A stretch of DNA of 54,143 nucleotides from an uncultured Oscillospiraceae bacterium (GCA_934466475.1 CAKSLI010000013.1:1-54143); one strand, 5' to 3'; counted from the stretch's first letter, positions 1 through 10,581 are shown. Notes: generated from the sequence alone by a model not told the origin. Made by a program: numbers and translations.

Positions 1-73
1 CTTCGTCGGCTTTCATCGCATTCGGCGCACTCTACCCATTTTCCCTTTTCAAACCGGTTTTTAGAGGTTCCCA
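1..73. repeat. Right half of a palindromic MITE-like element at the window edge
   Basis: Bases 1-36 are identical to 54108-54143 at the other end of the window. Bases 37-69 hold an arm (CATTTTCCCTTTTCAAACC) complementary to a sequence at about 54035-54054, followed by a terminal motif GGTTTTTAGAGGTT at 56-69. The same terminal motif ends the internal element at 35835-36004. Joined end to end, the two window edges form one complete long inverted-repeat element. Confidence 0.6.
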
Positions 74-79
74 TAAATA

Positions 80-104
80 AGGGGGAGCGAAACCGCTCCC
101 CTTT
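80..104 (-). terminator. Intrinsic terminator of the 155-residue gene
   Basis: A GC-rich stem (GGGGAGCGG / CCGCTCCCC type) with a short TTTCG-like loop lies directly after the stop codon on the minus strand and is followed by CTTATTTA. Confidence 0.7.
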
Positions 105-108
105 ATCA

Positions 109-576
109 TTACTCGTATTTCTTCCTGTAATAGCCGAAGATGAGCTGTTCGAACCGTTCCTCGGAAAGCCCCGGAAATTCTCCGAGTATGAACCCCGGAC
201 AGTTGTGCAGCGCGTCCGCGTAGGCGCGGGCTCTTTCCTCCTCGCCGTTTCCAAGCATCTCCCGGAGCTTGTCGCAGCCGGAGATCAGCTTCGGGACATG
301 CTTTTTCGCAAGCTCGTAATCGTAGTCCATAACCGGCATAAGCAGCGATAGCTGCGGCTTTATCCTGGAGTACAGCTCCCGGTCGGAGTGCTTTATAACG
401 GACTTTACAGCCCCAACGCATTTTGCAAGGGGCTGTTTTTCGTTTTCAAGGTGGGTCAGCGCGGCGGCGAGATTGTCAAGTATCTGGTCATAGCTGCGGC
501 ACCTGCCGTCCCTTATCGCAGAGCATACCTCCCGGTAGACGGTCAGCATTCGCCCGAGTGCCTTTTTTTCTGTCAT
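109..576 (-). CDS. Uncharacterised 155-residue soluble protein
   Basis: I do not recognise the family. The start at 576 (MTEKKALGRM) was chosen because AAAGGCGAA lies just upstream; the longer reading frame to 807 runs antisense into the neighbouring membrane gene and has no ribosome site. The protein is rich in Lys, Glu and Leu, looks mostly alpha-helical, and has no signal peptide, membrane segment or obvious catalytic motif. It is divergent from the SpoIIM-like gene at 650 and ends in a good terminator, so it is probably expressed alone. The only Cys residues are scattered, giving no metal-site pattern. Confidence 0.7.
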   Translation of the reverse strand: MTEKKALGRMLTVYREVCSAIRDGRCRSYDQILDNLAAALTHLENEKQPLAKCVGAVKSVIKHSDRELYSRIKPQLSLLMPVMDYDYELAKKHVPKLISGCDKLREMLGNGEEERARAYADALHNCPGFILGEFPGLSEERFEQLIFGYYRKKYE

Positions 577-649
577 TTTTTCGCCTTTCTTGCGGCAGGC
601 ATAAACCTGTCCGGAGTGCATATAAATCTTCTGAGAGGAGGGAAAAGCT

Positions 650-1321
650 ATGGAAAATACCGCCGTGATAACGCGGACGCTCCCTGCCGGACAAGCGGCC
701 GACAGCAAGGCGCGTCCCGAGCCGGTGCCGCATGATCCCTTTGAAGTCCCCGGGGCGCAGGAGCCCCCGAGAGCGATACACCGTGAATACCGCAGGCGCT
801 GCCGCATACCGATAGGCTCCGCGCTGGCTGCCGCCGCCGGAACAGCCGCGGGCGTGCTTGCCGCCGCTTCCGCTGGAGACCTGGATTATTCCGGGAGCCT
901 TCTGTGCGCCGCGGGCAGCTTCTGGCAGATCCTCGGAATGCGGCTGCTGTGGGGCGCTGCATTCCTCCTGGCGGAGTATATTCTCGGATTCTTCGCGCTG
1001 GGAGATATGCTGGTGTGGGCGGTGCCGCTGGTCTGCGGGCTTGGAACGGGAGCGGCGCTCACCGGGGCGTTTTCGCTGCATGGGATATCCGCGGCGCTCC
1101 TGATACCGTCCTGCGCGGCTTCTGTGGCCGCCGTGGTCAGCGGTGCGGGAGTTTCTGCGGCGATGTCCTCGCAGCTGCTGCGGCTGGTCTCCACAGACAA
1201 AAGCAGTATCGTTGCGGCGCGTCCGGCGGCGGGGGAGTACACCCTGCGCTTCCTTGTGTGCCTTGCGATACTGCTCGGTTCTTTCATTGCGGAGGCCGCT
1301 TTCCGGTCGTTCAGTGCTTGA
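650..1321 (+). CDS. SpoIIM-like integral membrane protein
   Basis: A 223-residue protein with a hydrophilic N-terminal tail of about 55 residues and then about five hydrophobic segments (roughly 56-77, 90-120, 122-142, 146-172 and 199-218). The order and spacing (FWQILGMRLLWG, LGFFALGD, LVCGLGTGAAL, a Leu/Ile-Pro helix, and a last helix ending FIAEAAF) resemble the stage II sporulation protein M fold, which works with SpoIID and SpoIIP in engulfment. Length fits SpoIIM (about 200 residues) plus a tail. The assignment rests on topology and motif feel, not on a search; a generic membrane protein is possible. The ribosome site GAGAGGAGGGAAAA precedes the ATG. Its 3' end overlaps the convergent gene by 11 bases. 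Confidence 0.5.
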   Translation: MENTAVITRTLPAGQAADSKARPEPVPHDPFEVPGAQEPPRAIHREYRRRCRIPIGSALAAAAGTAAGVLAAASAGDLDYSGSLLCAAGSFWQILGMRLLWGAAFLLAEYILGFFALGDMLVWAVPLVCGLGTGAALTGAFSLHGISAALLIPSCAASVAAVVSGAGVSAAMSSQLLRLVSTDKSSIVAARPAAGEYTLRFLVCLAILLGSFIAEAAFRSFSA

Positions 1322-2894
1322 GAGTTATGGTCATCTTCTTGGTGGAGTAGCTTGCTCTCCAGCCCATGTGATTGCAGCCGGCTGCCGTCAGGTCGCTGGA
1401 AAGGCTGCTGTTGACCTTTGAGGTCAGCGCGTCCATAAGACCGCCCTTTACCGTTATATCGGTGATGTAGATACCGTTGTTCCAGTTGTCCACCGCCTGA
1501 GCCAGCAGTGCGTTGTATGCGCTTGCGGCGTCGGTGTATTCCTTGATTCCCATGACGGTGTTATAGCTGTACTTGTCAGATGTCGCGGAGGGAATGGGGA
1601 ACAGGTTTTCAAAGGAGTGATCCTCCTGCATTTTCTTTGTGGAGATGCAGAAGTAGTCGTATGTTCCGGAGTCGTCCCAGGTAACGTCCATGTTGTACCA
1701 TTCGCCGTCAAGCTGGAGCATGTTCCACATGTGCGGCTCGTTTGCGTATCCGGCAACGCATACGCAGGGGATCCCGACTGCCTGGCAGAGGTACATGAAC
1801 GCCTTGGAATAGCCCTCGCAGAGAGCCTTTCCGTCAAGCAGCGGGCCGTCCGCCTCGGAAATGGAGCTGCTGCCCTTTGCGGTGTAGGTGGTCATGTCGG
1901 TTATGGCGTCGTGGATCACCTTTACGCGGTCAAAGAGATTGTCCTCGGCCAGCGCCTTTGTGATTATCTTGCCTGCGGCTTCGTCAAACAGCGGCTGGAG
2001 CCTTTTGGCTTCGGAAGCTGAGCGGGAATACTGCGGGGTTATGGTCTGGATTATGCCGTTGCTGGTCAGCGTGTAGCTGTATCCGTTGCCAAGCCAGAAG
2101 AACTGCGGATTATCGTAGTCGAACGCCCAGTAAGCCTGCTTTACGTCCGAGCCGGTGGCGCCGAGCGAGGAAACACTTCCGCTTTCGCCGTGATTTGCCG
2201 CAAGGTCGAAGAACTCGGCGTATATTTTTTTCTGCGTGGAGTTCAGCGTGTTGTAGGCATACTTGCTCTTGTAGTCGTCAAGTATGCTGGTCCCTGAGAG
2301 GTCGGCTGCGGTGCTTTCGATAGTGTATTCCTCTGAGAAATACTTGTTCGTCCAGCCGCTCTTTGCCGCCAGCACGCGGAGCTTTGCGCTGCTGCTTATC
2401 TTTATTCCGGCGGTGCTGTACAGTGCGGAGGATGTAGTCGGCTTGCTTCCGTCAAGGGTGTAGTAGAACTTTACGCCGGACGCCGTGGAGGACAGCTTTA
2501 CCGTAACCGCGTCCTCATAGCTTCCGCCCGGCTTTGAGAAATTCACCTTCGGCGTGAGCTTGTATGTATAGGATACGGTCTTGCTCTTTACGCCGTCAAG
2601 CTTCGCGTAGCATTTGACCGTGGTGGTCCTGCTTATCTTGAGCGCCTTGGTGTAGAGCTTGTAGTCCCCGCCGGTGCTGTAATATATCTGCGCACCGTCT
2701 GCGGCTGTGAGCTTCACGGTGAACGCCCCGGAGGTGGAGTAGGCGCCCGCCTTTTTCGAGGTCTTCGGCGCGGAAACTGTCGAAGCCGCCTGTGCCGTTA
2801 CGGAAACGCTGCCGAGCATTTCCTGCGCAGGCGCGCTGAATATCCCGGCTGAAAGTATCGCCGCAAGAGCGGCGCTGATTATCTGCTTTTTCAT
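1311..2894 (-). CDS. Secreted transglutaminase-like protein with two CHB_HEX_C-type repeats
   Basis: 527 residues from the ATG at 2894, which follows GAAGGAGAATAT; the longer frame to 2954 lacks a ribosome site. A signal peptide (MKKQ then a hydrophobic run to about residue 35) predicts export. Two immunoglobulin-like repeats of the chitobiase/hexosaminidase C-terminal type (about 44-110 and 117-192, with the YYSTGG and YYTLDGSKPT signatures) come next, then a transglutaminase/protease-like core with Cys359 (KALCEGYS), His388 (PHMWNM) and Asp403 (MDVTWDD), a complete Cys-His-Asp triad. In this fold the domain cleaves or cross-links peptides; here it may act on cell-wall or surface proteins. 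This architecture is common among Ruminococcus secreted proteins. No transmembrane or LPXTG anchor is seen. Confidence 0.85.
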   Translation of the reverse strand: MKKQIISAALAAILSAGIFSAPAQEMLGSVSVTAQAASTVSAPKTSKKAGAYSTSGAFTVKLTAADGAQIYYSTGGDYKLYTKALKISRTTTVKCYAKLDGVKSKTVSYTYKLTPKVNFSKPGGSYEDAVTVKLSSTASGVKFYYTLDGSKPTTSSALYSTAGIKISSSAKLRVLAAKSGWTNKYFSEEYTIESTAADLSGTSILDDYKSKYAYNTLNSTQKKIYAEFFDLAANHGESGSVSSLGATGSDVKQAYWAFDYDNPQFFWLGNGYSYTLTSNGIIQTITPQYSRSASEAKRLQPLFDEAAGKIITKALAEDNLFDRVKVIHDAITDMTTYTAKGSSSISEADGPLLDGKALCEGYSKAFMYLCQAVGIPCVCVAGYANEPHMWNMLQLDGEWYNMDVTWDDSGTYDYFCISTKKMQEDHSFENLFPIPSATSDKYSYNTVMGIKEYTDAASAYNALLAQAVDNWNNGIYITDITVKGGLMDALTSKVNSSLSSDLTAAGCNHMGWRASYSTKKMTITLKH

Positions 2895-2983
2895 ATATTC
2901 TCCTTCTACATTTTGAACAAAGGAATTACCATATTCAGTATAACAAAAAAACAAATGCTTGTCAACAAAAAATTACTGGAAAA

Positions 2984-3877
2984 TCATTCGGAGGAACGGA
3001 GCTCGTCCGCGAGTTTGGAGAGTTTTTTCAGGCGGTGGTTCAGTCCGCTGCGGCTTATCGGCTTCTGGAACATTCCGCACAGCTCCGAAAGGGAGAGCTC
3101 TGGGTTGTCCAGCCTGAGCTGCGCGGTCTCCCGGAGTTCAGGCGAGAGCCAGTCGGCGCCCATCGTCCGGAATATGTACCCGATGTCCTCCGCGCTCTTG
3201 TTGGAGGCGGCGACGGTCTTGTCGAGGTTCGCGCTTTCGCAGTTCACGGAGCGGTTCACGCGGTTGCGGAAATCCTTCATTATCTTGACCTGCATTATTT
3301 CCAGCGAGTGATTCGCCGCGCCGATGTAGGTCAGAAAATCCTCGATGAGCTCGCTCTCCTTGGCGTAGATAACGCGCTTGTGCGCCCGCAGGGTCTCCTT
3401 TACCGCCATTCCGTGCTCGGTGATGAAATCCAGCAGCAGCCCGGTGCGGTGATTTTCGGGGAGCACTATTTCAAGGTGATATTCCTTGTTGGGGTCGGTC
3501 ACGGAGCCGCAGGCAACGAATATCCCGCGCAGGAACGCGCTGCTTTCCTCGTCTGCGCCGTCCACTGCCGCGGCGTTTATCTCCTCGAAGCTGCCGAAGC
3601 GCTCCGCCGCCTGCTCCCAGCCGCCTTTGAGCTTCAGCGTGAACAGCGAGCCCGTGCTCTTCACCAGCCGGACTATCCCGAACTTCACGCCGGGGAATAC
3701 CGCCCGCATGAGCTCTGCGGCGGCGTTCATCAGGTCGGTGCTTTCGGTCTGTATGACCGGTCTGCCGTTCTCGAACCGGGACGCGTACATTATGCCGTAC
3801 AGCATTGCGGAAGCCTGCCTCTCCGTAAGCTCCTTCACAATGCACAGCTCCTTTTTTATATCAGAACTGAATGACAT
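2984..3877 (-). CDS. whiA: Sporulation/cell-division DNA-binding protein WhiA
   Basis: 297 residues, slightly shorter than typical WhiA (about 310-325). It has the N-terminal MSFSSDIKKEL opening, a LAGLIDADG-like middle (FLRGIFVACGSVTDP and KEYHLEIVLP) without homing-nuclease catalysis in known members, and a C-terminal helix-turn-helix (LSLSELCGMF ... ISRSGLNHRLKKL). WhiA binds DNA and affects division and development in Gram-positive bacteria. It usually follows rapZ and yvcK; here it is the last gene of the BrxD-like/helicase/yfcE operon, 11 bases after yfcE, which is unusual. The ATG at 3877 follows GACGGAGGGCGAA. Confidence 0.93.
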   Translation of the reverse strand: MSFSSDIKKELCIVKELTERQASAMLYGIMYASRFENGRPVIQTESTDLMNAAAELMRAVFPGVKFGIVRLVKSTGSLFTLKLKGGWEQAAERFGSFEEINAAAVDGADEESSAFLRGIFVACGSVTDPNKEYHLEIVLPENHRTGLLLDFITEHGMAVKETLRAHKRVIYAKESELIEDFLTYIGAANHSLEIMQVKIMKDFRNRVNRSVNCESANLDKTVAASNKSAEDIGYIFRTMGADWLSPELRETAQLRLDNPELSLSELCGMFQKPISRSGLNHRLKKLSKLADELRSSE

Positions 3878-3888
3878 TTCGCCCTCCG

Positions 3889-4434
3889 TCAGACGTTGTA
3901 GGCGAGGAGCGATTCTCCGGATTCAAGCTGCTTCACGGTGAATGCTCCGTCCTCGTATATCATATAGCTGCGCGGCTTTCCCTCCTTGGGGAGCGCCACG
4001 GAGCCGTCGTTCAGGCAGTGTATGCCGTCCACGCACTCCGCCTTAAAGACGTGGGTGTGGCCGTTTATCAGCACGTCTCCGGGATTCAGCGGCGGGAGGT
4101 TCTGCGGGTTGAAGTGATGTCCGTGGGTGAGATAGAAGCACCTGCCGCGTTCAAAAATCAGCGCATAGTCCGCAAGCACCGGGAATTCCAGCACCATCTG
4201 GTCGACCTCGGTGTCGCAGTTGCCGCGCACGCACATGATCTGCGATTTAATGGGGTTCAGCATTGCAATGACCTTTTTCGGCGCGTGACCCTCCGGCAGG
4301 TCGTTCCTGGGACCGTGGTAGAGGATATCCCCGAGCAGGCAGAGGCGCTCCGCGCCCTCCCGCCGGAATGCCTCCAGCATCTTTTCGCAGTATAACGCCG
4401 ATCCGTGAATGTCGGACGCAAACATCAGTTTCAT
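3889..4434 (-). CDS. yfcE: YfcE-type metallophosphoesterase
   Basis: 181 residues, the usual size for the MJ0936/YfcE family of binuclear-metal phosphodiesterases. All signature blocks are present in order: ASDIHG (residues 6-11), LLGDILYHG (about 33-41), RGNCD (about 70-74), LTHGHH (about 102-107) and GHTH (about 124-127). Family members hydrolyse phosphodiester bonds in vitro; the physiological substrate is not established. It is translated between the helicase and whiA with gaps of 11 bases on each side, so it belongs to the same transcript. Cytoplasmic; no signal peptide. Confidence 0.9.
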   Translation of the reverse strand: MKLMFASDIHGSALYCEKMLEAFRREGAERLCLLGDILYHGPRNDLPEGHAPKKVIAMLNPIKSQIMCVRGNCDTEVDQMVLEFPVLADYALIFERGRCFYLTHGHHFNPQNLPPLNPGDVLINGHTHVFKAECVDGIHCLNDGSVALPKEGKPRSYMIYEDGAFTVKQLESGESLLAYNV

Positions 4435-4445
4435 TGTATTTCCTC

Positions 4446-6674
4446 CTATAAATTCGCTTTCATGTCCTCCGCGTCGAGGTAGTCCTCGATGTACTGCTTT
4501 TTCAGGAGCTCACGGGGGATATAGTCGTTGTATTTTCCGGTTATTTCGCAGTTGTCCGGGATATTGAACGCGTATTTGTCCGCGCCGTTCAGCTTTATCT
4601 CGGCGAGCGCGGTCTCAAGCTCCGCAAGGCTGCGGTCCGTCTTTACCTCTATGCATACGGGAATGTAGCGGTGCACCCACACATTCGCGCCGAAGCCCCT
4701 CTGCCGCAGCTCGTACATCAGCGCCATGCAGGCGCGCGTCCCGAGGAACGGGAACACCGCGTACATGGTCGGCGTTATCGGCAGTGCTATGCCCAGGGAG
4801 GGCGCGGAGGGGCTGCTTCCGGCTATCATGCGGTCGGAATACGGGACGGCAACAGACATTGCGGCGCTCCGGCAGGCGCGGCGTATGTCGGAAAGGCGCT
4901 TTTTCGCGGAGTCATCCAGGAACGCGTATTCCTCATCGCTGCACAGCACCTCCTGTATCTTCTTCATTACCTTTGTGTGGACGTATTCGTTGCCGGTGTC
5001 CTGCCACATATTCGCGGAGATGCCGGGGATATGCTTTACGAAAATGCGGCGCTCCTTCATGTCGAGCTCGGTGACTTCCCACGCCTGACCCGCCAGCGCG
5101 AACTGCGCCTTTTCCGGGAACGGGGTCTGCACGGTGCCTATCTCCTCGGCGCTGCACCGCACGGAGAATTCGGACGGCACAGAGAACACCGCGAGGAACT
5201 CGTAATTATTCACGGCGGCTTCGCCCTTTTCCCCGACAAGGAGCCCGCCGTCCTCGCCGCGCTCTATCTGACCATTCTCCAGTATATGCCGCAGGAGAAG
5301 CAGGTAATCCTCCTTGGTGACGTTTCTGAAAACGCCGAGGGTGAGGATATACCGCGCGAGCTCCGGGGGCTTCACGCTGCCCTGGGAGGAGAGCCAGCTC
5401 ATGGTCTGGTGGTAGAGCAGGCTGTACGGCAGCTTCGGGAGGTACATGGGCTCTATCCACCTTTCGCGGGTGTAGAGCAGTATCATCGCAATGCACATTA
5501 CGAAGTCCCAGTTTATCTCCTTGTAGAACTCCTGCGGAGGCAGGCTCATGTCCCACCGGAACGCGAAGCGCATTTCCGCAACGCCGCCGCGCCTGCCGGT
5601 GCGCCCCAGTCTCTGCACCAGCCCGGAGACCGTCAGCGGGCAGCCGGTCTGGACTATGCGCTCAAGGGAGCCCAGGTCTATGCCGAGTTCAAGCGTGACG
5701 GTGGCTCCGGTGCATATCGGCTGCTCGGAGGATTTCATCTTCTGCTCGGTGAATTCCCGCAGGGCGGAGGAAATGTTCGCGTGGTGGATAAGGTAGTTGT
5801 CCGGCAGGCGGCGCTCGGCGGCTATGCGCTTCAGGTGGGCGATGTTCTCTTCCACCTCTCCCTTGGAGTTGGAAAAGAGTATGCAGCGCTTGTTCCAGGT
5901 GCTCTCAAAAAGGTAGTCGTAGTAGTTCTGGAGCAGCACTTTACTGTCGGAGTTCGGTATTTTCTCCTTTATCGGGAAGAACTTCACGGAGAGCCGCAGC
6001 GTTCTCCCTTTTTCATGTACCCGAGGGGTAATGCAGCCCCTGCCGCTGCCGCTGCCGGTGTTCAGCCACTGTTCCGCGCTGCGGCAGTCGCCGAGGGTCG
6101 CTGAAAGCCCTATCCGGCGCGGGTGGTAGCCGATGAGCCGCGAGAGCCGCTCCAGCAGGCACAGAAGCTGTAAGCCGCGGTCGTTGTCCATGAAGTAGTG
6201 CACCTCGTCGATGATGACGAAGCGCAGGTCTGAGAACAGCCTGTAAGCCCCGCTGGAGTTGTGCATCAGCATGCTTTCTAGGGATTCCGGCGTGGTCTGG
6301 ATTATTCCCTGGGGGCGCTTTAATACGCGCTTCTTTGCGGCTGCGGAGGCGTCCCCGTGCCACTTGGTTATGGGAATGTTCGCTTCCTCAAGGAGCCCCT
6401 CCAGCCGGACGAACTGGTCGTTTATCAGCGCTTTCAGCGGCGAGAGGTACAGCACTCCCACGCTCTGGGAGGGGTTCTCCCACAGACAGGTCAGCACCGG
6501 CAGGAATGCCGCCTCGGTCTTTCCGCTGGCGGTTCCGCTGGAGAGCAGAAGGTTCTCGTCTGTGTCGAACACCGCTTCGGCGGCGCGCACCTGTATCTCC
6601 CGAAGCTCCTCCCACTTGCAGCGGTAGATGTAGTCCTGTATGAAAGGAGCCAGGCGGTGGAATATATCGGACAT
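4446..6674 (-). CDS. Lhr/BrxHI-like DEAD/DEAH superfamily 2 helicase
   Basis: 742 residues. Motif I SGTASGKT at 46-53, the Ia region YLSPLKALINDQ near 76-87, motif II DEVH at 156-159, motif III GLSATLGD near 190, and motif VI QRLGRTGRRG in the second RecA domain, all as in Lhr-type SF2 helicases. The long C-terminal part resembles the accessory domain of Lhr/BrxHI proteins. The gene starts 15 bases after the BrxD-like ATPase, the same pairing seen in type 2 BREX loci (brxD, brxHI), but no pglX methylase, pglZ phosphatase or pglW kinase is nearby. Expected role: ATP-driven nucleic-acid remodelling with the adjacent ATPase. Whether this is antiphage defence or DNA repair cannot be told from the sequence. 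Confidence 0.88.
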   Translation of the reverse strand: MSDIFHRLAPFIQDYIYRCKWEELREIQVRAAEAVFDTDENLLLSSGTASGKTEAAFLPVLTCLWENPSQSVGVLYLSPLKALINDQFVRLEGLLEEANIPITKWHGDASAAAKKRVLKRPQGIIQTTPESLESMLMHNSSGAYRLFSDLRFVIIDEVHYFMDNDRGLQLLCLLERLSRLIGYHPRRIGLSATLGDCRSAEQWLNTGSGSGRGCITPRVHEKGRTLRLSVKFFPIKEKIPNSDSKVLLQNYYDYLFESTWNKRCILFSNSKGEVEENIAHLKRIAAERRLPDNYLIHHANISSALREFTEQKMKSSEQPICTGATVTLELGIDLGSLERIVQTGCPLTVSGLVQRLGRTGRRGGVAEMRFAFRWDMSLPPQEFYKEINWDFVMCIAMILLYTRERWIEPMYLPKLPYSLLYHQTMSWLSSQGSVKPPELARYILTLGVFRNVTKEDYLLLLRHILENGQIERGEDGGLLVGEKGEAAVNNYEFLAVFSVPSEFSVRCSAEEIGTVQTPFPEKAQFALAGQAWEVTELDMKERRIFVKHIPGISANMWQDTGNEYVHTKVMKKIQEVLCSDEEYAFLDDSAKKRLSDIRRACRSAAMSVAVPYSDRMIAGSSPSAPSLGIALPITPTMYAVFPFLGTRACMALMYELRQRGFGANVWVHRYIPVCIEVKTDRSLAELETALAEIKLNGADKYAFNIPDNCEITGKYNDYIPRELLKKQYIEDYLDAEDMKANL

Positions 6675-6689
6675 TTGTTACCTCTTTAA

Positions 6690-8012
6690 TTACAGCTCAA
6701 AATCCTCGAAGCCGTCCTTTTCCCCGGCGGATTCTTCGCCCTCCGGCTTTGCGAATTCGAAGCTCTCCTCGCCCATGAGCTGGGGAATAGTCTTGTCGGG
6801 GTTCTGCATTGCGATATTGAGCAGCTCGATGAAATCGCGTATCATCTCGCGCGGGGTGATGTTGGTGTCGGCTCCCACGCGGCTGTATTCCGCCTTGATG
6901 AAGAATATCCGGTCCTCGAGGGTCATGCGGTTTTCGTAGCCGTACAGCCCCGCGTGGATCTCCGCGAGCTTTTCGGCGAGGACGGTCATTTCCTCATAAG
7001 TCAGCGGCTGGAGCTTGATTATCGGTGCGAGCATGTCATGGGTCTCGTCCGTGGCGAAGCGCCCGCGCTCCAGCCGCGAGCGGAGGGCGTCATAGCTGAA
7101 TATTCCGCGGCGGGTGTCCTCTATGCACTGCGGGGTGCCGCCCATGATTATGCCGAGGTGCGAGGCCTTTCCCTGCATGACGTCGTTGTACATCATCAGT
7201 ATCTTTTCGTAGTTGTACTGGCGCGTCACTGCGTGGGGGATCTTCATTATATTCACGAGCTCGTCTATCATTATGACGAAGCCCTTGTAGCCCGCGCTCA
7301 CGAAGAATGCGGTCAGCAGCTTGATGTAGTCGTACCAGTTGTCGTCTGTTATTATGACGTTTACGCCGAGATCCTGCCTTGCCTCCGTCTTTGTGGAGTA
7401 TTCGCCGCGCAGCCATCTTACGGCGCAGCCCGCCTTTTCATCGTTGCCCGTCATGTACGCCTTATGGTAGGCGTTTATTACCCTGGCGAAATCGAAGCCG
7501 TGCACCATGTCCTCAAGTCCGCTTATCTTTGAGTATATCTTCTTCTCGACTGCCGCGTCAAAGAACGGGGAATCCGGGCTGGTGCCCTCCGTCACGACGT
7601 CCGTGCGCACGGAGGTTATCCATTTTTCGAGTATCAGCGGGAGAGCTCCGCCGTCCGGCTTTGTGCGGACGCTCATATTTCGCATGAGCTCACGGTAGGT
7701 CGCAAGACCCTGACCCTTGTTTCCCATGAGCCTGCGCTCCGGGGAGAGGTCGGCGTCCGCGGTGACAAATCCCCTGTCCATAAGGTGCTGGCGCATGGTC
7801 TGGAGCATGAAGCTCTTACCGCTGCCGTAGCGTCCCACGATGAAGCGGAAGAAGGCGCCGCCCTCCTCGGTGATGTCCACATCGTGGAGCAGCGCGTTTA
7901 TCTCGGCAGTCCTGCCGACCGCGATGTAGCCGAGCCCCGTGCGGGGCACGACTCCGCCCTTGAGCGCGTTGATTATTCCAGAAGCTATCCTTTTCGGTAC
8001 TGCAACAGCCAT
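6690..8012 (-). CDS. BrxD-like P-loop ATPase (DUF2791, BrxC/BrxD family)
   Basis: 440 residues. Walker A GRYGSGKS at 60-67 and Walker B IMIDEL with Asp250-Glu251; the N-terminal segment (IASGIINALKGGVVP, GRTAEINALL) is typical of the DUF2791 BREX ATP-binding family. The C-terminal tail is acidic. First gene of the operon with the helicase, yfcE and whiA. The ATG at 8012 follows GGAGGTCGAGAAATT. The message starts at a promoter at 8255-8283, so its leader of about 230 bases contains the palindromic element at 8039-8234. In BREX systems BrxD works with BrxHI; here the pair stands without the other BREX genes. Confidence is high for the family and low for the biological role. Confidence 0.85.
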   Translation of the reverse strand: MAVAVPKRIASGIINALKGGVVPRTGLGYIAVGRTAEINALLHDVDITEEGGAFFRFIVGRYGSGKSFMLQTMRQHLMDRGFVTADADLSPERRLMGNKGQGLATYRELMRNMSVRTKPDGGALPLILEKWITSVRTDVVTEGTSPDSPFFDAAVEKKIYSKISGLEDMVHGFDFARVINAYHKAYMTGNDEKAGCAVRWLRGEYSTKTEARQDLGVNVIITDDNWYDYIKLLTAFFVSAGYKGFVIMIDELVNIMKIPHAVTRQYNYEKILMMYNDVMQGKASHLGIIMGGTPQCIEDTRRGIFSYDALRSRLERGRFATDETHDMLAPIIKLQPLTYEEMTVLAEKLAEIHAGLYGYENRMTLEDRIFFIKAEYSRVGADTNITPREMIRDFIELLNIAMQNPDKTIPQLMGEESFEFAKPEGEESAGEKDGFEDFEL

Positions 8013-8038
8013 AATTTCTCGACCTCCGGCATATATTC

Positions 8039-8234
8039 AGACTGTCGATAAAGGCACATCTGCCGCGTCAGCGGCATATTCGGCAGGCACAAACACGAGG
8101 TTTGTGGTGTTGCCCCCCAAGCCCGACACGATGTCGGGCAAACAAGGGCAACGTCCGCAAAGCCTAGCCGGAATGCTGCTTCCTTGCATCTGCACCTTTC
8201 TCAACAGTCTGGGGAAGATACTTTTCGACAAGCT
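8039..8234. repeat. Palindromic MITE-like element, GTCGAAAAA family (divergent copy)
   Basis: The left end AGACTGTCGATAAAG and right end CTTTTCGACAAGCT match the ends of the better-preserved copies at 46027-46246 and 51250-51472. The interior differs and holds a perfect stem (GCCCGACA / TGTCGGGC) at 8121-8139. It lies in the predicted 5' leader of the BrxD-like operon. Confidence 0.6.
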
Positions 8235-8254
8235 AATATTTTCTCTATCCTTTT

Positions 8255-8283
8255 ATTCTACCATATTCTAATGGAAAAATCAA
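8255..8283 (-). promoter_or_regulatory. Sigma-A promoter of the BrxD-like/helicase/yfcE/whiA operon
   Basis: On the minus strand TTGATT (8278-8283) is followed after 17 bases by TAGAAT (8255-8260). It is the only good match upstream of 8012. Confidence 0.6.
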
Positions 8284-8422
8284 TAATGAACAGGGCGATT
8301 TCTGCCGCATTTTCTGCCTGATGAATTTTTAGCGTCCTGTGCATAATTGCCAAAACAAAATCTGCGAAAATATGTAATCTGTACACATTTCACGAAATTG
8401 CAAAAAAAAGCCCCTTTACCCC

Positions 8423-8455
8423 TTGATTTTTTCTGAATAATGGGTAAAATATAAT
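8423..8455 (+). promoter_or_regulatory. Promoter of groES-groEL
   Basis: TTGATT at 8423-8428 and TAAAAT at 8445-8450 (16-base spacer); a perfect TATAAT at 8450-8455 overlaps and abuts the CIRCE operator. Either -10 would place the operator at the start of transcription. Confidence 0.7.
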
Positions 8456-8481
8456 TAGCACTCAGAGAACAAGAGTGCTAA
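8455..8481. promoter_or_regulatory. CIRCE operator (HrcA binding site)
   Basis: TTAGCACTC at 8455-8463, nine bases, then GAGTGCTAA at 8473-8481: a perfect match to the CIRCE consensus. HrcA repression of groESL is established for this element. It lies 40 bases before the groES start. Confidence 0.97.
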
Positions 8482-8494
8482 TTGCAAGATCTGA

Positions 8495-10470
<1,976 letters not shown>

Positions 10471-10514
10471 TATAAATCCGGAGTTCGGAATTTATGTGCC
10501 TCAATACAAACTAT

Positions 10515-10540
10515 GGGAGAGCTTCGGCTCTCCCATTTTT
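10515..10540 (+). terminator. Intrinsic terminator of groES-groEL
   Basis: GGGAGAGC-TTCG-GCTCTCCC stem with a stable tetraloop, followed by ATTTTTGT. Confidence 0.93.
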
Positions 10541-10552
10541 GTGTATGTTGTG

Positions 10553-10581
10553 TTGACAACTGCGGGGAAATCAGGTATAAT
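10553..10581 (+). promoter_or_regulatory. Consensus sigma-A promoter for the SGNH esterase gene
   Basis: TTGACA (10553-10558), 17-base spacer, TATAAT (10576-10581): both hexamers are perfect. Confidence 0.92.

Noticed and set aside
2984..8012. A complete BREX defence locus
   Set aside because: Only BrxD-like and BrxHI-like genes are present; no PglX, PglZ, PglW or BrxA/B/L genes are in the window.
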